Both the position numbers and the translations under genes were made by a program. DNA of 64,000 nucleotides, taken from Vibrio gazogenes. Its GTDB lineage: Bacteria > Pseudomonadota > Gammaproteobacteria > Enterobacterales > Vibrionaceae. Positions 30,465-39,711 of the stretch are shown in pieces; the stretch's first letter is position 1, and each line of letters begins with the position of its first letter. The notes under the pieces were generated by a model, which was not told the DNA's origin, did no database searches, and saw only the letters and a program-made list of their open reading frames with translations. The stretch covers positions 1,178,001 through 1,242,000 of the forward strand of contig NZ_CP018835.1 of NCBI RefSeq assembly GCF_002196515.1, in the 5' to 3' direction.

Positions 30465-30548
30465 TCTATTTCCTTTTCATTGATTGTCTGGGCAGACATT
30501 TGTTAAATATCCGTATCAACAAACTTAAAACGAGCTATCTCAACGCCT

Positions 30549-30580
30549 GACTGATGTCAGTCGACCATACATATGGTCGA
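30549..30580 (-). promoter_or_regulatory. Two adjacent palindromes upstream of oadG (candidate operator)
   Basis: GACTGATGTCAGTC (30549-30562) is overlapped by a 20-bp near-perfect palindrome with arms TCGACCATA and TATGGTCGA (30561-30580). They lie 85-116 bases upstream of the oadG start codon. They are not followed by a T run and look like binding sites for dimeric regulators; the regulator is unknown. Confidence 0.45.
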
Positions 30581-30747
30581 GATCCGTATATCACATCAAG
30601 AATTCAACGCAAACAGTATCGGATAAAGTTTATGCAAATGCTGAGATAAAGATAGAAAAAAGAAATAAATCGAGACAGCAATACGTGAGTAAGCTATCAA
30701 AAAATAAAAGAATAATCGAAAAGCAGATGAGAAGAAAAACAAGGAAA

Positions 30748-30824
30748 TGGCGCGCTCGGAAGGATTCGAACCTTCGACCGCCTGGTTCGTAGCCAGGTAC
30801 TCTATCCAGCTGAGCTACGAGCGC
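30748..30824 (-). tRNA. tRNA-Arg(ACG), copy 1
   Basis: 77 bases with encoded CCA. Acceptor GCGCTCG/CGAGCGC, anticodon arm CCTGG-CTACGAA-CCAGG giving anticodon ACG, and T-loop GTTCGAATC. Last gene of the minus-strand tRNA operon. A34 is normally deaminated to inosine to read CGU, CGC and CGA. Confidence 0.98.
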
Positions 30825-30861
30825 GCTGATGAAATGCATTATTGATCAAAAATTGAAGTAA

Positions 30862-30938
30862 TGGCGCGCTCGGAAGGATTCGAACCTTCGACCGCCTGGT
30901 TCGTAGCCAGGTACTCTATCCAGCTGAGCTACGAGCGC
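30862..30938 (-). tRNA. tRNA-Arg(ACG), copy 2
   Basis: Identical across its 77 bases to the copy at 30748-30824. Confidence 0.98.
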
Positions 30939-30979
30939 ACTGTTAAATCAATTTATTGATATTGCCGTCAACATCAAAG

Positions 30980-31056
30980 TGGCGCGCTCGGAAGGATTCG
31001 AACCTTCGACCGCCTGGTTCGTAGCCAGGTACTCTATCCAGCTGAGCTACGAGCGC
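30980..31056 (-). tRNA. tRNA-Arg(ACG), copy 3
   Basis: Identical tRNA body to the other three copies. Its 5' flank (TGAAGTATTGC on the minus strand) is shared with copy 4, a sign of tandem duplication. Confidence 0.98.
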
Positions 31057-31110
31057 GCAATACTTCAATATTTACTGCAGTGTTGTTCCATTCACGAATA
31101 TTCGTGCTTA

Positions 31111-31203
31111 TGGCGGTGAGGGAGGGATTCGAACCCTCGATACGGCTACAAACCGTATACTCCCTTAGCAGGGGAGCGCCTTCAGCCTCTCGGCCACCTC
31201 ACC
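31111..31203 (-). tRNA. tRNA-Ser(GCT), copy 1
   Basis: 93 bases with CCA. Acceptor GGTGAGG/CCTCACC, anticodon arm CTCCC-CTGCTAA-GGGAG giving anticodon GCT, and a long class II variable arm (TATACGG...CCGTAT). Confidence 0.98.
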
Positions 31204-31220
31204 ACAACACAGTCACAAAG

Positions 31221-31297
31221 TGGCGCGCTCGGAAGGATTCGAACCTTCGACCGCCTGGTTCGTAGCCAGGTACTCTATCCAGCTGAGCTACGAGCGC
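31221..31297 (-). tRNA. tRNA-Arg(ACG), copy 4
   Basis: Identical tRNA body to the other Arg copies; lies between the two Ser genes. Confidence 0.98.
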
Positions 31298-31324
31298 GCA
31301 ATACTTCATGTATCAAGCAAGACA

Positions 31325-31417
31325 TGGCGGTGAGGGAGGGATTCGAACCCTCGATACGGCTACAAACCGTATACTCCCTTAGCAGGGGAGCGCCTTCAGC
31401 CTCTCGGCCACCTCACC
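31325..31417 (-). tRNA. tRNA-Ser(GCT), copy 2
   Basis: Same sequence as the copy at 31111-31203. First gene of the tRNA operon; promoter lies immediately upstream. Confidence 0.98.
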
Positions 31418-31432
31418 GTCTTGCGGAGGCAC

Positions 31433-31460
31433 ATATTACGATTTACCAAAAATATGTCAA
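31433..31460 (-). promoter_or_regulatory. Sigma-70 promoter of the tRNA operon
   Basis: On the minus strand TTGACA (31455-31460), a 16-base spacer and TAATAT (31433-31438), followed by a GC-rich GTGCCTCCGC segment. The first tRNA starts 16 bases after the -10. A GC-rich discriminator is typical of promoters shut down in the stringent response. Confidence 0.85.
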
Positions 31461-31652
31461 ACATTTTCTTGGAAAAAACGGGAAAAAACGCATTAAGCGT
31501 TGGGTATTTAATCAATGTGAAATAAATTGATTCTTTTATCGCCAGACAAGATACCACTCGCCCTAAGTCACCAATCAATCGATTTGTGACTCAAATCATC
31601 AGCGTAATAAAAAACAAGAAAACAGAGAGAATAACGATGACTCAGTTGAAAC

Positions 31653-31682
31653 AAAAAAGGCTGACAAAGAGAATTGCCAGCC
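31653..31682 (-). terminator. Terminator of csrA
   Basis: On the minus strand GGCTGGCAA pairs with TTTGTCAGCC (9 bp, one G-T pair) around a short loop, followed by six Ts, 13 bases after the csrA stop codon. Confidence 0.88.
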
Positions 31683-31695
31683 TTTCATCGAGGGA

Positions 31696-31896
31696 TTAAT
31701 AGCTCGGTGTACCTGAGCTGCTATTTCCGCCTTTTTCTGCTTGAATACGCATGTATATTTCTTCACGATGAACAGATACTTCTTTGGGAGCATTGACACC
31801 AATTCTCACTTGGTTGCCTTTCACACCGAGTACAGTTACTGTGACTTCATCACCTATCATGAGCGTTTCGCCTACACGGCGAGTCAAAATTAGCAT
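31696..31896 (-). CDS. csrA: Carbon storage regulator CsrA
   Basis: 66 residues, [55 protein letters not shown]: the full conserved CsrA sequence with the RNA-binding residues of strand 1 (LTRR, Arg7 region) and strand 5 (VHREEIY, Arg44 region). It binds GGA motifs in mRNA leaders to control translation, metabolism and virulence. Located between lysC and the Arg/Ser tRNA operon, the standard gammaproteobacterial position. Confidence 0.98.
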   Translation of the reverse strand: MLILTRRVGETLMIGDEVTVTVLGVKGNQVRIGVNAPKEVSVHREEIYMRIQAEKGGNSSSGTPSY

Positions 31897-31984
31897 TCTT
31901 TGGCTCCTTGAGTTATCTCTGTTTTGCCTTGACCATATTATTATCTATTAAAAACCCTATAGGGGTAAACTGTCTCATACAAAA

Positions 31985-33172
31985 TCAGCCCATAAAACGC
32001 TGTTTAGGTTCATGATCAACAAATGAACCGGAAATAACATAAGCTTCATGGACGACATTTGTAGCACTATCTATTTGTTCAGGCGCAATCACCAAACTAT
32101 GAGATAAGCTATCAGAATAACCACTATCTATCAGAATATTGGCAGAACAAAGCAACTGATATGTTGAATCAATCAAATCATTCGCTTTCTTGCCGACAAT
32201 CGTCAGTAAGCTAACTGGCTTACTATTACGGATTTTCTCTTCAAACACCAGTCCCAACTTAGCACTAGCATCCGGTTTAATCAGTAAAGCTGTGAATTCT
32301 GCATCCCCGATCACATTCCATACATCAATTCCTAATAAATGGCATTGTTTCAGAATGGAATCAATATGATGAGACTCAAAACTCAGCTTGACCATCTCTT
32401 TTTGGACCGCAATACCACACACGTCATACTGCGAGCTCTCCCCTCGAATGAGGGTCCCCTCATTCTGTTCAAATGTCGATAAAACCCTCAACGGAACCTG
32501 ATGTTGCCATGCATATTGGACACACGGCAAATGGAGCACTTTGGCACCTTTTCGGGACATCTCTTCCATTGACGGGAAATCGATAATATCGAGTTTTCGG
32601 GCATTGTCGACAATTCTGGGGTCCGTACTATAAATGCCATCAACATCGGTAAAGATCTGGCATTCATCCGCTGCCAACATGCCGGCAAGCGTCACCGCGG
32701 TCGTATCAGAACCGCCTCGTCCCAGGGTCGTGATATCACCCTTTTCATTCACGCCTTGAAAACCAGCAACAATCACGATCGTATCTTCATCCAATAACTG
32801 CTGAATTCTCGCTGTATCAGCTTGTAGAATCGTCGCATCATTGTGCTGATTTGTCGTCATAATACCAAGCTGGGAACCTGTGAATGAACGCGCTGAATAC
32901 CCCATTTTATGCAGCGTCATTGCCAAAAGAGCCATCGATGCCTGCTCTCCAGCGGATAAAATCACATCCAGTTCCCTAGCATTTGGAACCCGATCAACCT
33001 GATGGGCTAAATCTAATAATCGATTGGTCTCACCAGACATCGCCGACACAACGACAACCACCTGCTGACCACGCTCTTTCGCATCAATTACATGTTTTGC
33101 TACCGTATGGATTCTTTCAATCGAACCCATCGATGTCCCACCAAATTTTTGAACTATAAGGGGAGTTTTCAC
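31985..33172 (-). CDS. lysC: Aspartate kinase (single-function)
   Basis: 395 residues. Kinase domain begins MKTPLIVQKFGGTSMGSIERIHTVAKHV and has the ATP/aspartate loops VVVVVSAMSGETNRLL, GRGGSDTTAVTLAG and DVDGIYSTDPRIV. The C-terminal part (from about 270) holds ACT-type regulatory sequence. It phosphorylates L-aspartate, the first step to lysine, threonine and methionine. The gene order alaS-lysC-csrA is vibrio-typical. Which amino acid inhibits it cannot be told by eye. Confidence 0.93.
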   Translation of the reverse strand: MKTPLIVQKFGGTSMGSIERIHTVAKHVIDAKERGQQVVVVVSAMSGETNRLLDLAHQVDRVPNARELDVILSAGEQASMALLAMTLHKMGYSARSFTGSQLGIMTTNQHNDATILQADTARIQQLLDEDTIVIVAGFQGVNEKGDITTLGRGGSDTTAVTLAGMLAADECQIFTDVDGIYSTDPRIVDNARKLDIIDFPSMEEMSRKGAKVLHLPCVQYAWQHQVPLRVLSTFEQNEGTLIRGESSQYDVCGIAVQKEMVKLSFESHHIDSILKQCHLLGIDVWNVIGDAEFTALLIKPDASAKLGLVFEEKIRNSKPVSLLTIVGKKANDLIDSTYQLLCSANILIDSGYSDSLSHSLVIAPEQIDSATNVVHEAYVISGSFVDHEPKQRFMG

Positions 33173-33291
33173 CAGTCGTCACCTTCCTAAGACAGAGTCT
33201 CACTCAGAAATCAACCCAGACAATCAGTTTGGGCCTCATTCGGTCCATAGTGATGTCACCTGACGATTCAAGAACATCACCGTAAATACGA

Positions 33292-33351
33292 TAAAAACAA
33301 AACCAAGTGGTTTATCAGCTTAGTTTACAGGCGCTAATTAAACCACTTGGT
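33292..33351 (-). terminator. Terminator of alaS
   Basis: A 13-bp inverted repeat (ACCAAGTGGTTTA at 33302-33314, complement at 33339-33351) with a 24-base loop, followed on the minus strand by TTTTGTTTTTATCG. Confidence 0.75.
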
Positions 33352-33401
33352 CAGGAATAAATAATTATTTTGAATCAATCTAAAGTTACATGTAATTCAG
33401 A

Positions 33402-35984
33402 TTACAACTGGGACTCAATCCATGTTTCCGCCGATGCCAGAGCCTGAGACAGTGCATTTACATCGCTGCCGCCAGCCTGAGCCATATCCGGACGACCACC
33501 GCCCTTGCCACCGACTTGTTGAGCAACCAGATTGACAAGCTCTCCGGCTTTCACCTGCCCCGTCAAATCTTTCGTCACCCCGGCAATGAGACCAACTTTG
33601 TCGTCATTCACATTACCCAGCAGAATCACCCCGCTGCCCAGCTGATTTTTTAACTCATCAACCATACCGCGAAGGGCTTTATTATCCGCACCTTGTAATT
33701 GAGCGACTAAAACTTTCACACCAGCTATCTCTTTCACTTGCTGGAGCAAATTAGAACTGGCCTGAGATGCTAGCTTATCTTTTATCTGCTGAATTTCTTT
33801 TTCCAACTGTCTGGCTTTCTGAGCCGCTTCCGCCAACTTACCTTCATAAGTAGCTTGCTGCTCATCAATCATATCCAGTGCAGATTCACCAGTGACGGCT
33901 TCAATCCGACGAACCCCCGCAGCGATACCACTTTCAGAGACAATCTTAAACAACCCGATATCACCAGTACTGCTTGCATGGACACCACCACACAGCTCCG
34001 TCGAAAAATCACCCATCGACAATACGCGAACTTTGGTATCGTATTTTTCGCCAAATAAAGCCATCGCGCCTTTCGCTTTCGCTTCATCAAGGTCCATGAT
34101 ATTGGTTTCAACGGTATGGTTTTTCCGAATATGCTGGTTGACCATCCGTTCGACTTCTTTCAGTTCTTCAGCCGTCATGGCTTCCATGTGAGAGAAGTCA
34201 AATCTCAGGCTTTCCGCCCGGACCAATGAACCTTTCTGTGTCACATGCTCACCCAAAATACGGCGCAATGCTTCGTGCAGCAAATGGGTCGCAGAATGGT
34301 TCAGAGATGTAGCAGCTCTTCTTTTGGCATCAACCTGAGCCTCAGCCGTTTCACCTTGAGTCAGAACGCCTTCAACCAATGAGCCGTAATGAATGATTGC
34401 ATTGCCTTGTTTCTGAGTATCAACAACCTGAAACACACCGCCATCGGTACGAATAACACCGGCATCACCACACTGACCACCAGATTCCGCATAAAATGGC
34501 GTTTCATCCAATACCAGCATGGCGTGGTCACCGGATGACAAAGTCTCAATCGGTTCACCATGAACAAACATAGCAACAATTTTGCCTTGCCCTTCCGTCC
34601 CTTCATAACCACAGAAATGGCTTGAAGCATCAACTTTAATCATGGTGTTATAATCGGTGCCGAACTGTCCGGCTTCGCGAGCACGCTGACGCTGTGCTTC
34701 CATCGCCTGTTCAAATCCGGCTTCATCAATACTGAGGCCATGTTCACGTACAACGTCATTGGTCAAATCAGCAGGGAAACCATAGGTGTCATAAAGTTTG
34801 AAAACCGTTTCTCCGTCGAGAACCTTGCCATCCAGATTTTCCAACGCATCATTCAGAATAGACATGCCGCGTTCCAGAGTTCTCCCGAAGTTTTCTTCTT
34901 CGATACGGAGCACTTTTTCAACGACCGCTTGCTGTTTTTTCAATTCTTTACCGGCACTGCCCATGATCTCAGCCAATGGACCAACCAATTTATGGAAGAA
35001 TACGCCCTGAGCACCCAGTTTGTTGCCATGACGTACAGCGCGACGAATGATGCGTCGTAAAACATAACCCCGCCCTTCGTTAGATGGTACGACCCCATCA
35101 ACAACTAAGAACGAACAAGAACGGATATGATCCGCAACCACGCGAAGCGACTGATTTGAGAGATCATCGCATCCAATCACTTGCGCAGCTTCTTTAATCA
35201 GAGTCTGGAATACGTCGATTTCATAATTGGAGTGCACACTTTGCATAATGGCAGAAACACGCTCAATCCCCATACCTGTATCGACGGACGGTTTTGGCAG
35301 AGGTTCCATCGTGCCATCAGCATGGCGGTTGTACTGCATGAAAACGTTATTCCAGATTTCAATGAACCGGTCACCGTCTTCTTCTGGTGATCCCGGAGGA
35401 CCGCCCCAGATGCTCTCACCATGGTCATAGAAAATTTCAGAACACGGTCCACACGGTCCGGTATCGCCCATTTGCCAGAAGTTATCTGACTCATAAGGCT
35501 TGCCACCCTTTTTATCCCCAATACGGATGATACGATCCGTTGGCAGACCAATCTGCTTGTGCCAGATATCAAACGCTTCGTCATCAGTCTGATAAACAGT
35601 GACAAGCAAACGCTCCTGAGGCAACTTAAGGATTTCAGTCAGAAACTCCCACGCATACTGGATTGCATCTTGCTTAAAATAATCACCGAAACTGAAGTTA
35701 CCCAACATTTCAAAAAATGTATGGTGTCGTGCGGTAAAACCGACATTTTCCAGATCATTATGTTTACCACCAGCCCGAACACAGCGTTGCGCGGTAACAG
35801 CGCGCGTATAATCACGCTTTTCTAATCCAAGAAAACAGTCTTTAAACTGGTTCATCCCCGCATTCGTGAATAGCAGTGTTGGATCATTGGCAGGGACCAA
35901 AGATGAACTGTCTACGATTTGATGTCCTTTTGTCTCAAAGAACGAGAGGAACGCCTGGCGAACCTCGTCAGTGCTCATGTACAT
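33402..35984 (-). CDS. alaS: Alanyl-tRNA synthetase
   Basis: 860 residues. Class II catalytic domain at the N-terminus ([48 protein letters not shown]), editing domain with the zinc-binding motifs [11 protein letters not shown] and [13 protein letters not shown], and a C-terminal glycine-rich segment ([15 protein letters not shown]) of the C-Ala domain. An upstream in-frame Met-Tyr precedes MSTDEVRQ; the start at 35978 is an alternative. Downstream of recX in a run of minus-strand genes. Confidence 0.98.
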   Translation of the reverse strand: MYMSTDEVRQAFLSFFETKGHQIVDSSSLVPANDPTLLFTNAGMNQFKDCFLGLEKRDYTRAVTAQRCVRAGGKHNDLENVGFTARHHTFFEMLGNFSFGDYFKQDAIQYAWEFLTEILKLPQERLLVTVYQTDDEAFDIWHKQIGLPTDRIIRIGDKKGGKPYESDNFWQMGDTGPCGPCSEIFYDHGESIWGGPPGSPEEDGDRFIEIWNNVFMQYNRHADGTMEPLPKPSVDTGMGIERVSAIMQSVHSNYEIDVFQTLIKEAAQVIGCDDLSNQSLRVVADHIRSCSFLVVDGVVPSNEGRGYVLRRIIRRAVRHGNKLGAQGVFFHKLVGPLAEIMGSAGKELKKQQAVVEKVLRIEEENFGRTLERGMSILNDALENLDGKVLDGETVFKLYDTYGFPADLTNDVVREHGLSIDEAGFEQAMEAQRQRAREAGQFGTDYNTMIKVDASSHFCGYEGTEGQGKIVAMFVHGEPIETLSSGDHAMLVLDETPFYAESGGQCGDAGVIRTDGGVFQVVDTQKQGNAIIHYGSLVEGVLTQGETAEAQVDAKRRAATSLNHSATHLLHEALRRILGEHVTQKGSLVRAESLRFDFSHMEAMTAEELKEVERMVNQHIRKNHTVETNIMDLDEAKAKGAMALFGEKYDTKVRVLSMGDFSTELCGGVHASSTGDIGLFKIVSESGIAAGVRRIEAVTGESALDMIDEQQATYEGKLAEAAQKARQLEKEIQQIKDKLASQASSNLLQQVKEIAGVKVLVAQLQGADNKALRGMVDELKNQLGSGVILLGNVNDDKVGLIAGVTKDLTGQVKAGELVNLVAQQVGGKGGGRPDMAQAGGSDVNALSQALASAETWIESQL

Positions 35985-36171
35985 GCGCTATTCCTGAAAT
36001 ATTCAAAGATTCAACTAAAATTTTGCGCACTATTGTAAAGCATGGATAAGTGTTCGCCTAGTTTTGTTTTGAATTGTCAATACAGAGACACAAGGTCGGA
36101 CATCGACTTCATGCTATTGAAAAGGCTGGTCAACAAAATCAACCGGTGCGGAAGGAGTAAATATAAGTACA

Positions 36172-36636
36172 TTATCTGTGTTTGGGATTCAATGCATATT
36201 GAATCTGTTCAAAATTAAACCCTCGATACTGCAAAAACCGAACTTGTTTCGCATACACCTTGGGATCTTTCACTGGCTCTTCAATACTGATGCCAAATTT
36301 TCTCTCCGCTGTTGATGTCGCCAATTCAAACCAATCTACATCTAACTCAGCCAACTGCTCAGCGATAATGGACTCATCAATTTGCTTCTGCTTCAGCGAC
36401 TGGTAAATTCTCTGCTCACCATGACCTTTAGCAATATGATGCCGAATCATACCTTGTGTATAACGAACGTCATCTAAGTAGCCATACTGTTCACACGCTT
36501 GAACAGCTTGATCAATCTCATCGTCGTCAAACCCTTTGGACATCAACTTACGGAATAACTCAATTCGGCCGTGATCTCGGCGACTCAACAGCTGAATAGC
36601 CGTTTCCAGACATGTTCTTGAATTTTCTCTGCTCAT
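36172..36636 (-). CDS. recX: Regulatory protein RecX
   Basis: 154 residues made of three-helix RecX repeats (LLSRRDHGRIELFRKLMSKGFDDDEIDQAVQACEQYGYLDDVRYTQGMI...). RecX binds within the groove of the RecA filament and blocks its extension. It follows recA by 65 bases behind a terminator, so it is probably made by read-through, as in E. coli. Confidence 0.94.
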   Translation of the reverse strand: MSRENSRTCLETAIQLLSRRDHGRIELFRKLMSKGFDDDEIDQAVQACEQYGYLDDVRYTQGMIRHHIAKGHGEQRIYQSLKQKQIDESIIAEQLAELDVDWFELATSTAERKFGISIEEPVKDPKVYAKQVRFLQYRGFNFEQIQYALNPKHR

Positions 36637-36648
36637 CTGGCGTTCCCT

Positions 36649-36675
36649 TAAAAAAAGCCCCGCATCTGCAGGGCT
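36649..36675 (-). terminator. Terminator between recA and recX
   Basis: On the minus strand AGCCCTGC pairs with GCGGGGCT (8 bp, one G-T pair) around AGAT, followed by seven Ts. Partial read-through would supply recX. Confidence 0.88.
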
Positions 36676-36701
36676 GTTTCAACATCGGATCGCGTTGCGA
36701 A

Positions 36702-37748
36702 TTAATCTTCTTGTGGAAGCGCTTGCTCAATCCCTTCATGCTCATCTTCAGGAATCGGCTCTTTACTCAGCAACATTTCACGAATTTTATGGTCGATAAC
36801 TTTGGCAACTTCAGGATTTTCACGCAGGTATTTACATGCATTCGCTTTCCCTTGGCCAATTTTATCACCGTTATAGCTGTACCAAGCACCGGCTTTCTCA
36901 ACAAGCTTATGCTTAACACCTAGATCAACCAGTTCTCCTTCGCGGTTAAACCCTTGACCATACATAATTTGTGTATTTGCTTCTTTAAATGGTGCAGCAA
37001 TTTTGTTTTTCACCACTTTAATGCGGGTTTCATTACCAACCACTTCGTCGCCTTCTTTAATCGAGCCAGTACGACGAATATCAAGACGAACAGATGCGTA
37101 GAATTTTAAAGCATTACCACCAGTCGTCGTTTCAGGGTTACCAAACATCACCCCAATTTTCATCCGAATTTGGTTGATGAAAATACACATACAGTTCGAT
37201 TGCTTCAGGTTTCCGGTCAACTTACGCATCGCTTGAGAAAGCATCCGCGCTTGTAACCCCATATGGCTATCACCCATTTCACCTTCAATCTCTGCTTTCG
37301 GTGTCAATGCAGCAACCGAGTCGATAACCATGACATCAATCGCACCAGAACGCGCCAATGCATCACAGATTTCCAACGCTTGTTCACCGGTATCCGGCTG
37401 AGAGACAAGCAATGCATCAATATCAACCCCAAGTTTCTTCGCATAAACAGGGTCCAACGCATGTTCAGCATCGATAAATGCACAGGTTTTACCTTCACGC
37501 TGTGCAGCAGCGATCGCTTCCAGTGTCAACGTTGTTTTCCCTGAAGATTCAGGGCCGTAGATTTCAACGATCCGCCCCATAGGTAAACCACCGGCACCTA
37601 AAGCAATATCCAGCGAAAGAGACCCTGTAGAGATCGTTTCAACATCCATGGCACGGTTATCACCAAGACGCATGATTGACCCTTTACCAAACTGCTTTTC
37701 AATTTGTCCCAGTGCCGCGGCCAGTGCTTTTTGTTTGTTCTCGTCCAT
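36702..37748 (-). CDS. recA: Recombinase RecA
   Basis: 348 residues with the Walker A box GPESSGKTT (65-73), the KVVKNK segment, loop L1/L2 region ([42 protein letters not shown]) and an acidic C-terminal tail ([19 protein letters not shown]). It catalyses strand exchange and triggers LexA self-cleavage. The promoter carries an SOS box. Confidence 0.99.
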   Translation of the reverse strand: MDENKQKALAAALGQIEKQFGKGSIMRLGDNRAMDVETISTGSLSLDIALGAGGLPMGRIVEIYGPESSGKTTLTLEAIAAAQREGKTCAFIDAEHALDPVYAKKLGVDIDALLVSQPDTGEQALEICDALARSGAIDVMVIDSVAALTPKAEIEGEMGDSHMGLQARMLSQAMRKLTGNLKQSNCMCIFINQIRMKIGVMFGNPETTTGGNALKFYASVRLDIRRTGSIKEGDEVVGNETRIKVVKNKIAAPFKEANTQIMYGQGFNREGELVDLGVKHKLVEKAGAWYSYNGDKIGQGKANACKYLRENPEVAKVIDHKIREMLLSKEPIPEDEHEGIEQALPQED

Positions 37749-37815
37749 TACGTTCTCCAGACAGTCACTTTCAAATATTAAGTCTATGGGTTATTACCCC
37801 GAAATATGTTGGATG

Positions 37816-37843
37816 ATTATACTGTAAATTCATACAGTGTCCA
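37816..37843 (-). promoter_or_regulatory. recA promoter with LexA (SOS) box in the spacer
   Basis: On the minus strand TGGACA (37838-37843), then exactly 16 bases CTGTATGAATTTACAG (37822-37837), then TATAAT (37816-37821). The 16-base spacer is itself a perfect LexA box, CTGT-N8-ACAG, so bound LexA would exclude RNA polymerase. Confidence 0.93.
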
Positions 37844-37975
37844 GACCTGTCGATGAATTTTCCTGACAGGTTTGAATCCTTGGGATCATATCACTTTCCG
37901 GTCATCTCTTGATACCGCATACCACCATTCAATGCCATGATCAGCAAACGCTGGCAGCTCACACGATGACTGTTT

Positions 37976-38479
37976 TTATGACAGTGGAACACGCTCATGG
38001 ATCAAATAATCATGGATCGTCTGCAAAGCGTGGTAAACCGCTTGTGAACGAACTTGCGCGCGACTTCCTGAAAAATGCACTGTTTCAACCTTATTCCAGC
38101 CCGAACGGGTTTTCCAAGCAAAGCAAACTGTTCCCACGGTTTTCTCGACACTACCGCCACTGGGCCCGGCAATACCACTCACTGAAACAGCCAACGATGC
38201 CTGAGAATGTAATAAAGCCCCGGATGCCATTTCTAAAACGGTCTGCTCACTGACCGCTCCCCACTGTGACAACGTTTCTTGCCGGACACCCAGCATTTGC
38301 TGTTTGGCTTCATTACTGTATGTGACAAACGCGCGATCAAACCAAGCAGAACTCCCGGCTATCTCTGTAATGGCAGTGGCAATACCGCCACCGGTACAGG
38401 ATTCTGCTGTCACCAAAACATCACCATACGCAACAAGTAATTCCCCAATTTGTTGGCTTAACGTTTCATGCAATTCCAT
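37976..38479 (-). CDS. pncC: Nicotinamide-nucleotide amidase (CinA C-terminal family)
   Basis: 167 residues, a stand-alone CinA C-terminal domain: VTAESCTGGGIATAITEIAGSSAWFDRAFVTYSNEAKQQML and SGIAGPSGGSVEKTVGTVCFAW. The family deamidates nicotinamide mononucleotide in NAD recycling. It lies upstream of recA as in most gammaproteobacteria. The mutS gene, often its direct neighbour in vibrios, is 20 kb away here because the pectin genes lie between. Confidence 0.93.
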   Translation of the reverse strand: MELHETLSQQIGELLVAYGDVLVTAESCTGGGIATAITEIAGSSAWFDRAFVTYSNEAKQQMLGVRQETLSQWGAVSEQTVLEMASGALLHSQASLAVSVSGIAGPSGGSVEKTVGTVCFAWKTRSGWNKVETVHFSGSRAQVRSQAVYHALQTIHDYLIHERVPLS

Positions 38480-38616
38480 CCATTTTCTCTCCGTGTTGCA
38501 ATAACTCAGATTATCTCAATGCGATCATCCTAAGCGCTCACTCATCAAAACTGCGTCCTGAAACCGACCGCCGCCAAATAGCTCCCGGCAAACCGGATTC
38601 AAAATTATCGCCCCCA

Positions 38617-38644
38617 ATAAAAAATGGCAGCCTTTGCTGCCATT
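38617..38644 (-). terminator. Terminator of kdgR
   Basis: A 9-bp stem AATGGCAGC/GCTGCCATT with a 4-base loop, followed on the minus strand by TTTTATT, 27 bases after the kdgR stop. Confidence 0.88.
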
Positions 38645-38671
38645 GACAAATAAATCCGCTCATTGAATGGG

Positions 38672-39454
38672 CTAGACCGGATATTGATGATATCCGAGTT
38701 GCTCAGAAATATTTTTGCCGGCCTGATGCAGTAACCCGACATAATAAGACATCCGTTTTTCATCGAAACGAATCGTTGGAAACGAGATCGACAAACCGGC
38801 AATAATATTCCCAAATCGGTCATAAACAGGTGCAGCAAGGCAACGCAAACCGGATTCTTGCTCTTCATTATCTTCAGCAAAGTGGCGTTCTCTGACATAC
38901 GCCAATTCTGCTAATAACTGATCAACATTCTCTAATGTTTTATCAGTATGCTTCACAAATTCAACAGATTCGAGAACCTGACGAACAAAAGACTCATCTC
39001 TCTCAGACAATAAAACTTTACCAATCGCGGTACTGTAGAGCGGATTACGCCGTCCGATGCGAGACTGCATTCTTAAGTTATACCCAGAATCAATCTTATG
39101 GATATAGATAATTGCACCGTCATCCAAAGCCCCCAAATGAACCGCTTCGTTGGTTTTTTCAGAGATACAGTGCATCTCTTTATCAGCAAGAGAAACAAGA
39201 TCGACATACTCGAGTGATTTTGAACCAAGTTCAAACAGTTTCAAGGTGAGAGAATATTTATCGGCCTCACCTTCCTGAGAGATATATCCTAGGGACTTCA
39301 TCGTCTGTAAAAAGCGGTAAGTCGTCGCTTTAGACATCATTAAACGTTGGGATAACTCAGACACTCCGATTTCTTTTTGCTCGCCTAATGCCTGAAGAAT
39401 ACTAAATACTTTTAATACCGAAGAAACGGCTTCTGGCTGGGTAGATTTCTGCAT
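38672..39454 (-). CDS. kdgR: Pectin-degradation repressor KdgR (IclR family)
   Basis: 260 residues from the ATG at 39454 (MQKSTQPEAVSSVLKVFSILQALGE), preceded by TAGGAA; the frame extends upstream by 12 codons. N-terminal winged HTH (about 14-78; VSELSQRLMMSKATTYRFLQTMKSLGYI) and C-terminal IclR effector domain (from about 90). The sequence is close to enterobacterial KdgR throughout, including SRIGRRNPLYSTAIGKVLL and EDNEEQESGLRC. KdgR represses pectin genes until 2-keto-3-deoxygluconate or a related intermediate binds it. Divergent from kduD, with a matching operator in the gap. Confidence 0.94.
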   Translation of the reverse strand: MQKSTQPEAVSSVLKVFSILQALGEQKEIGVSELSQRLMMSKATTYRFLQTMKSLGYISQEGEADKYSLTLKLFELGSKSLEYVDLVSLADKEMHCISEKTNEAVHLGALDDGAIIYIHKIDSGYNLRMQSRIGRRNPLYSTAIGKVLLSERDESFVRQVLESVEFVKHTDKTLENVDQLLAELAYVRERHFAEDNEEQESGLRCLAAPVYDRFGNIIAGLSISFPTIRFDEKRMSYYVGLLHQAGKNISEQLGYHQYPV

Positions 39455-39593
39455 GAATAATCTATTCCTACAAGTTTGTCTTTTTCTCATTATAGCGAAG
39501 AGTAGTCAGAGAGCCAGTAATTTAAAAAAGCCATTTCAAAAATTTAGAACCAGCCCCTTTCATCCACAAAATAAATACACAAATCATATTTTA

Positions 39594-39608
39594 TGAAAAA
39601 GCGTTTCA
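39594..39608 (+). promoter_or_regulatory. Candidate KdgR box, kdgR-kduD gap
   Basis: TGAAAAAGCGTTTCA matches 12 of 15 positions of the TGAAAC-N3-GTTTCA type operator (compared with TGAAACATTGTTTCA). It is 103 bases upstream of kduD, in a 257-base divergent gap. Confidence 0.7.
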
Positions 39609-39711
39609 AAAAAAATTGCCAGTTCTATTATTTTTGTGTAGTGTAAATCATACAAAACGTGAACGATCATGATTCATTCGCGCTGCATGTTACCACTGGA
39701 GGAAGCAGAAT

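Noticed and set aside
30748..31417. Repeated blocks considered as a CRISPR-like array
   Set aside because: The repeats are complete tRNA genes with cloverleaf structure; spacers differ in length and there are no cas genes.
31080..31530. Small ORFs across the tRNA genes
   Set aside because: They read through tRNA sequence; the repeated peptide VREGFEPSIRLQTVYSLSRGAPSASRPPH is a typical false ORF from tRNA-Ser.
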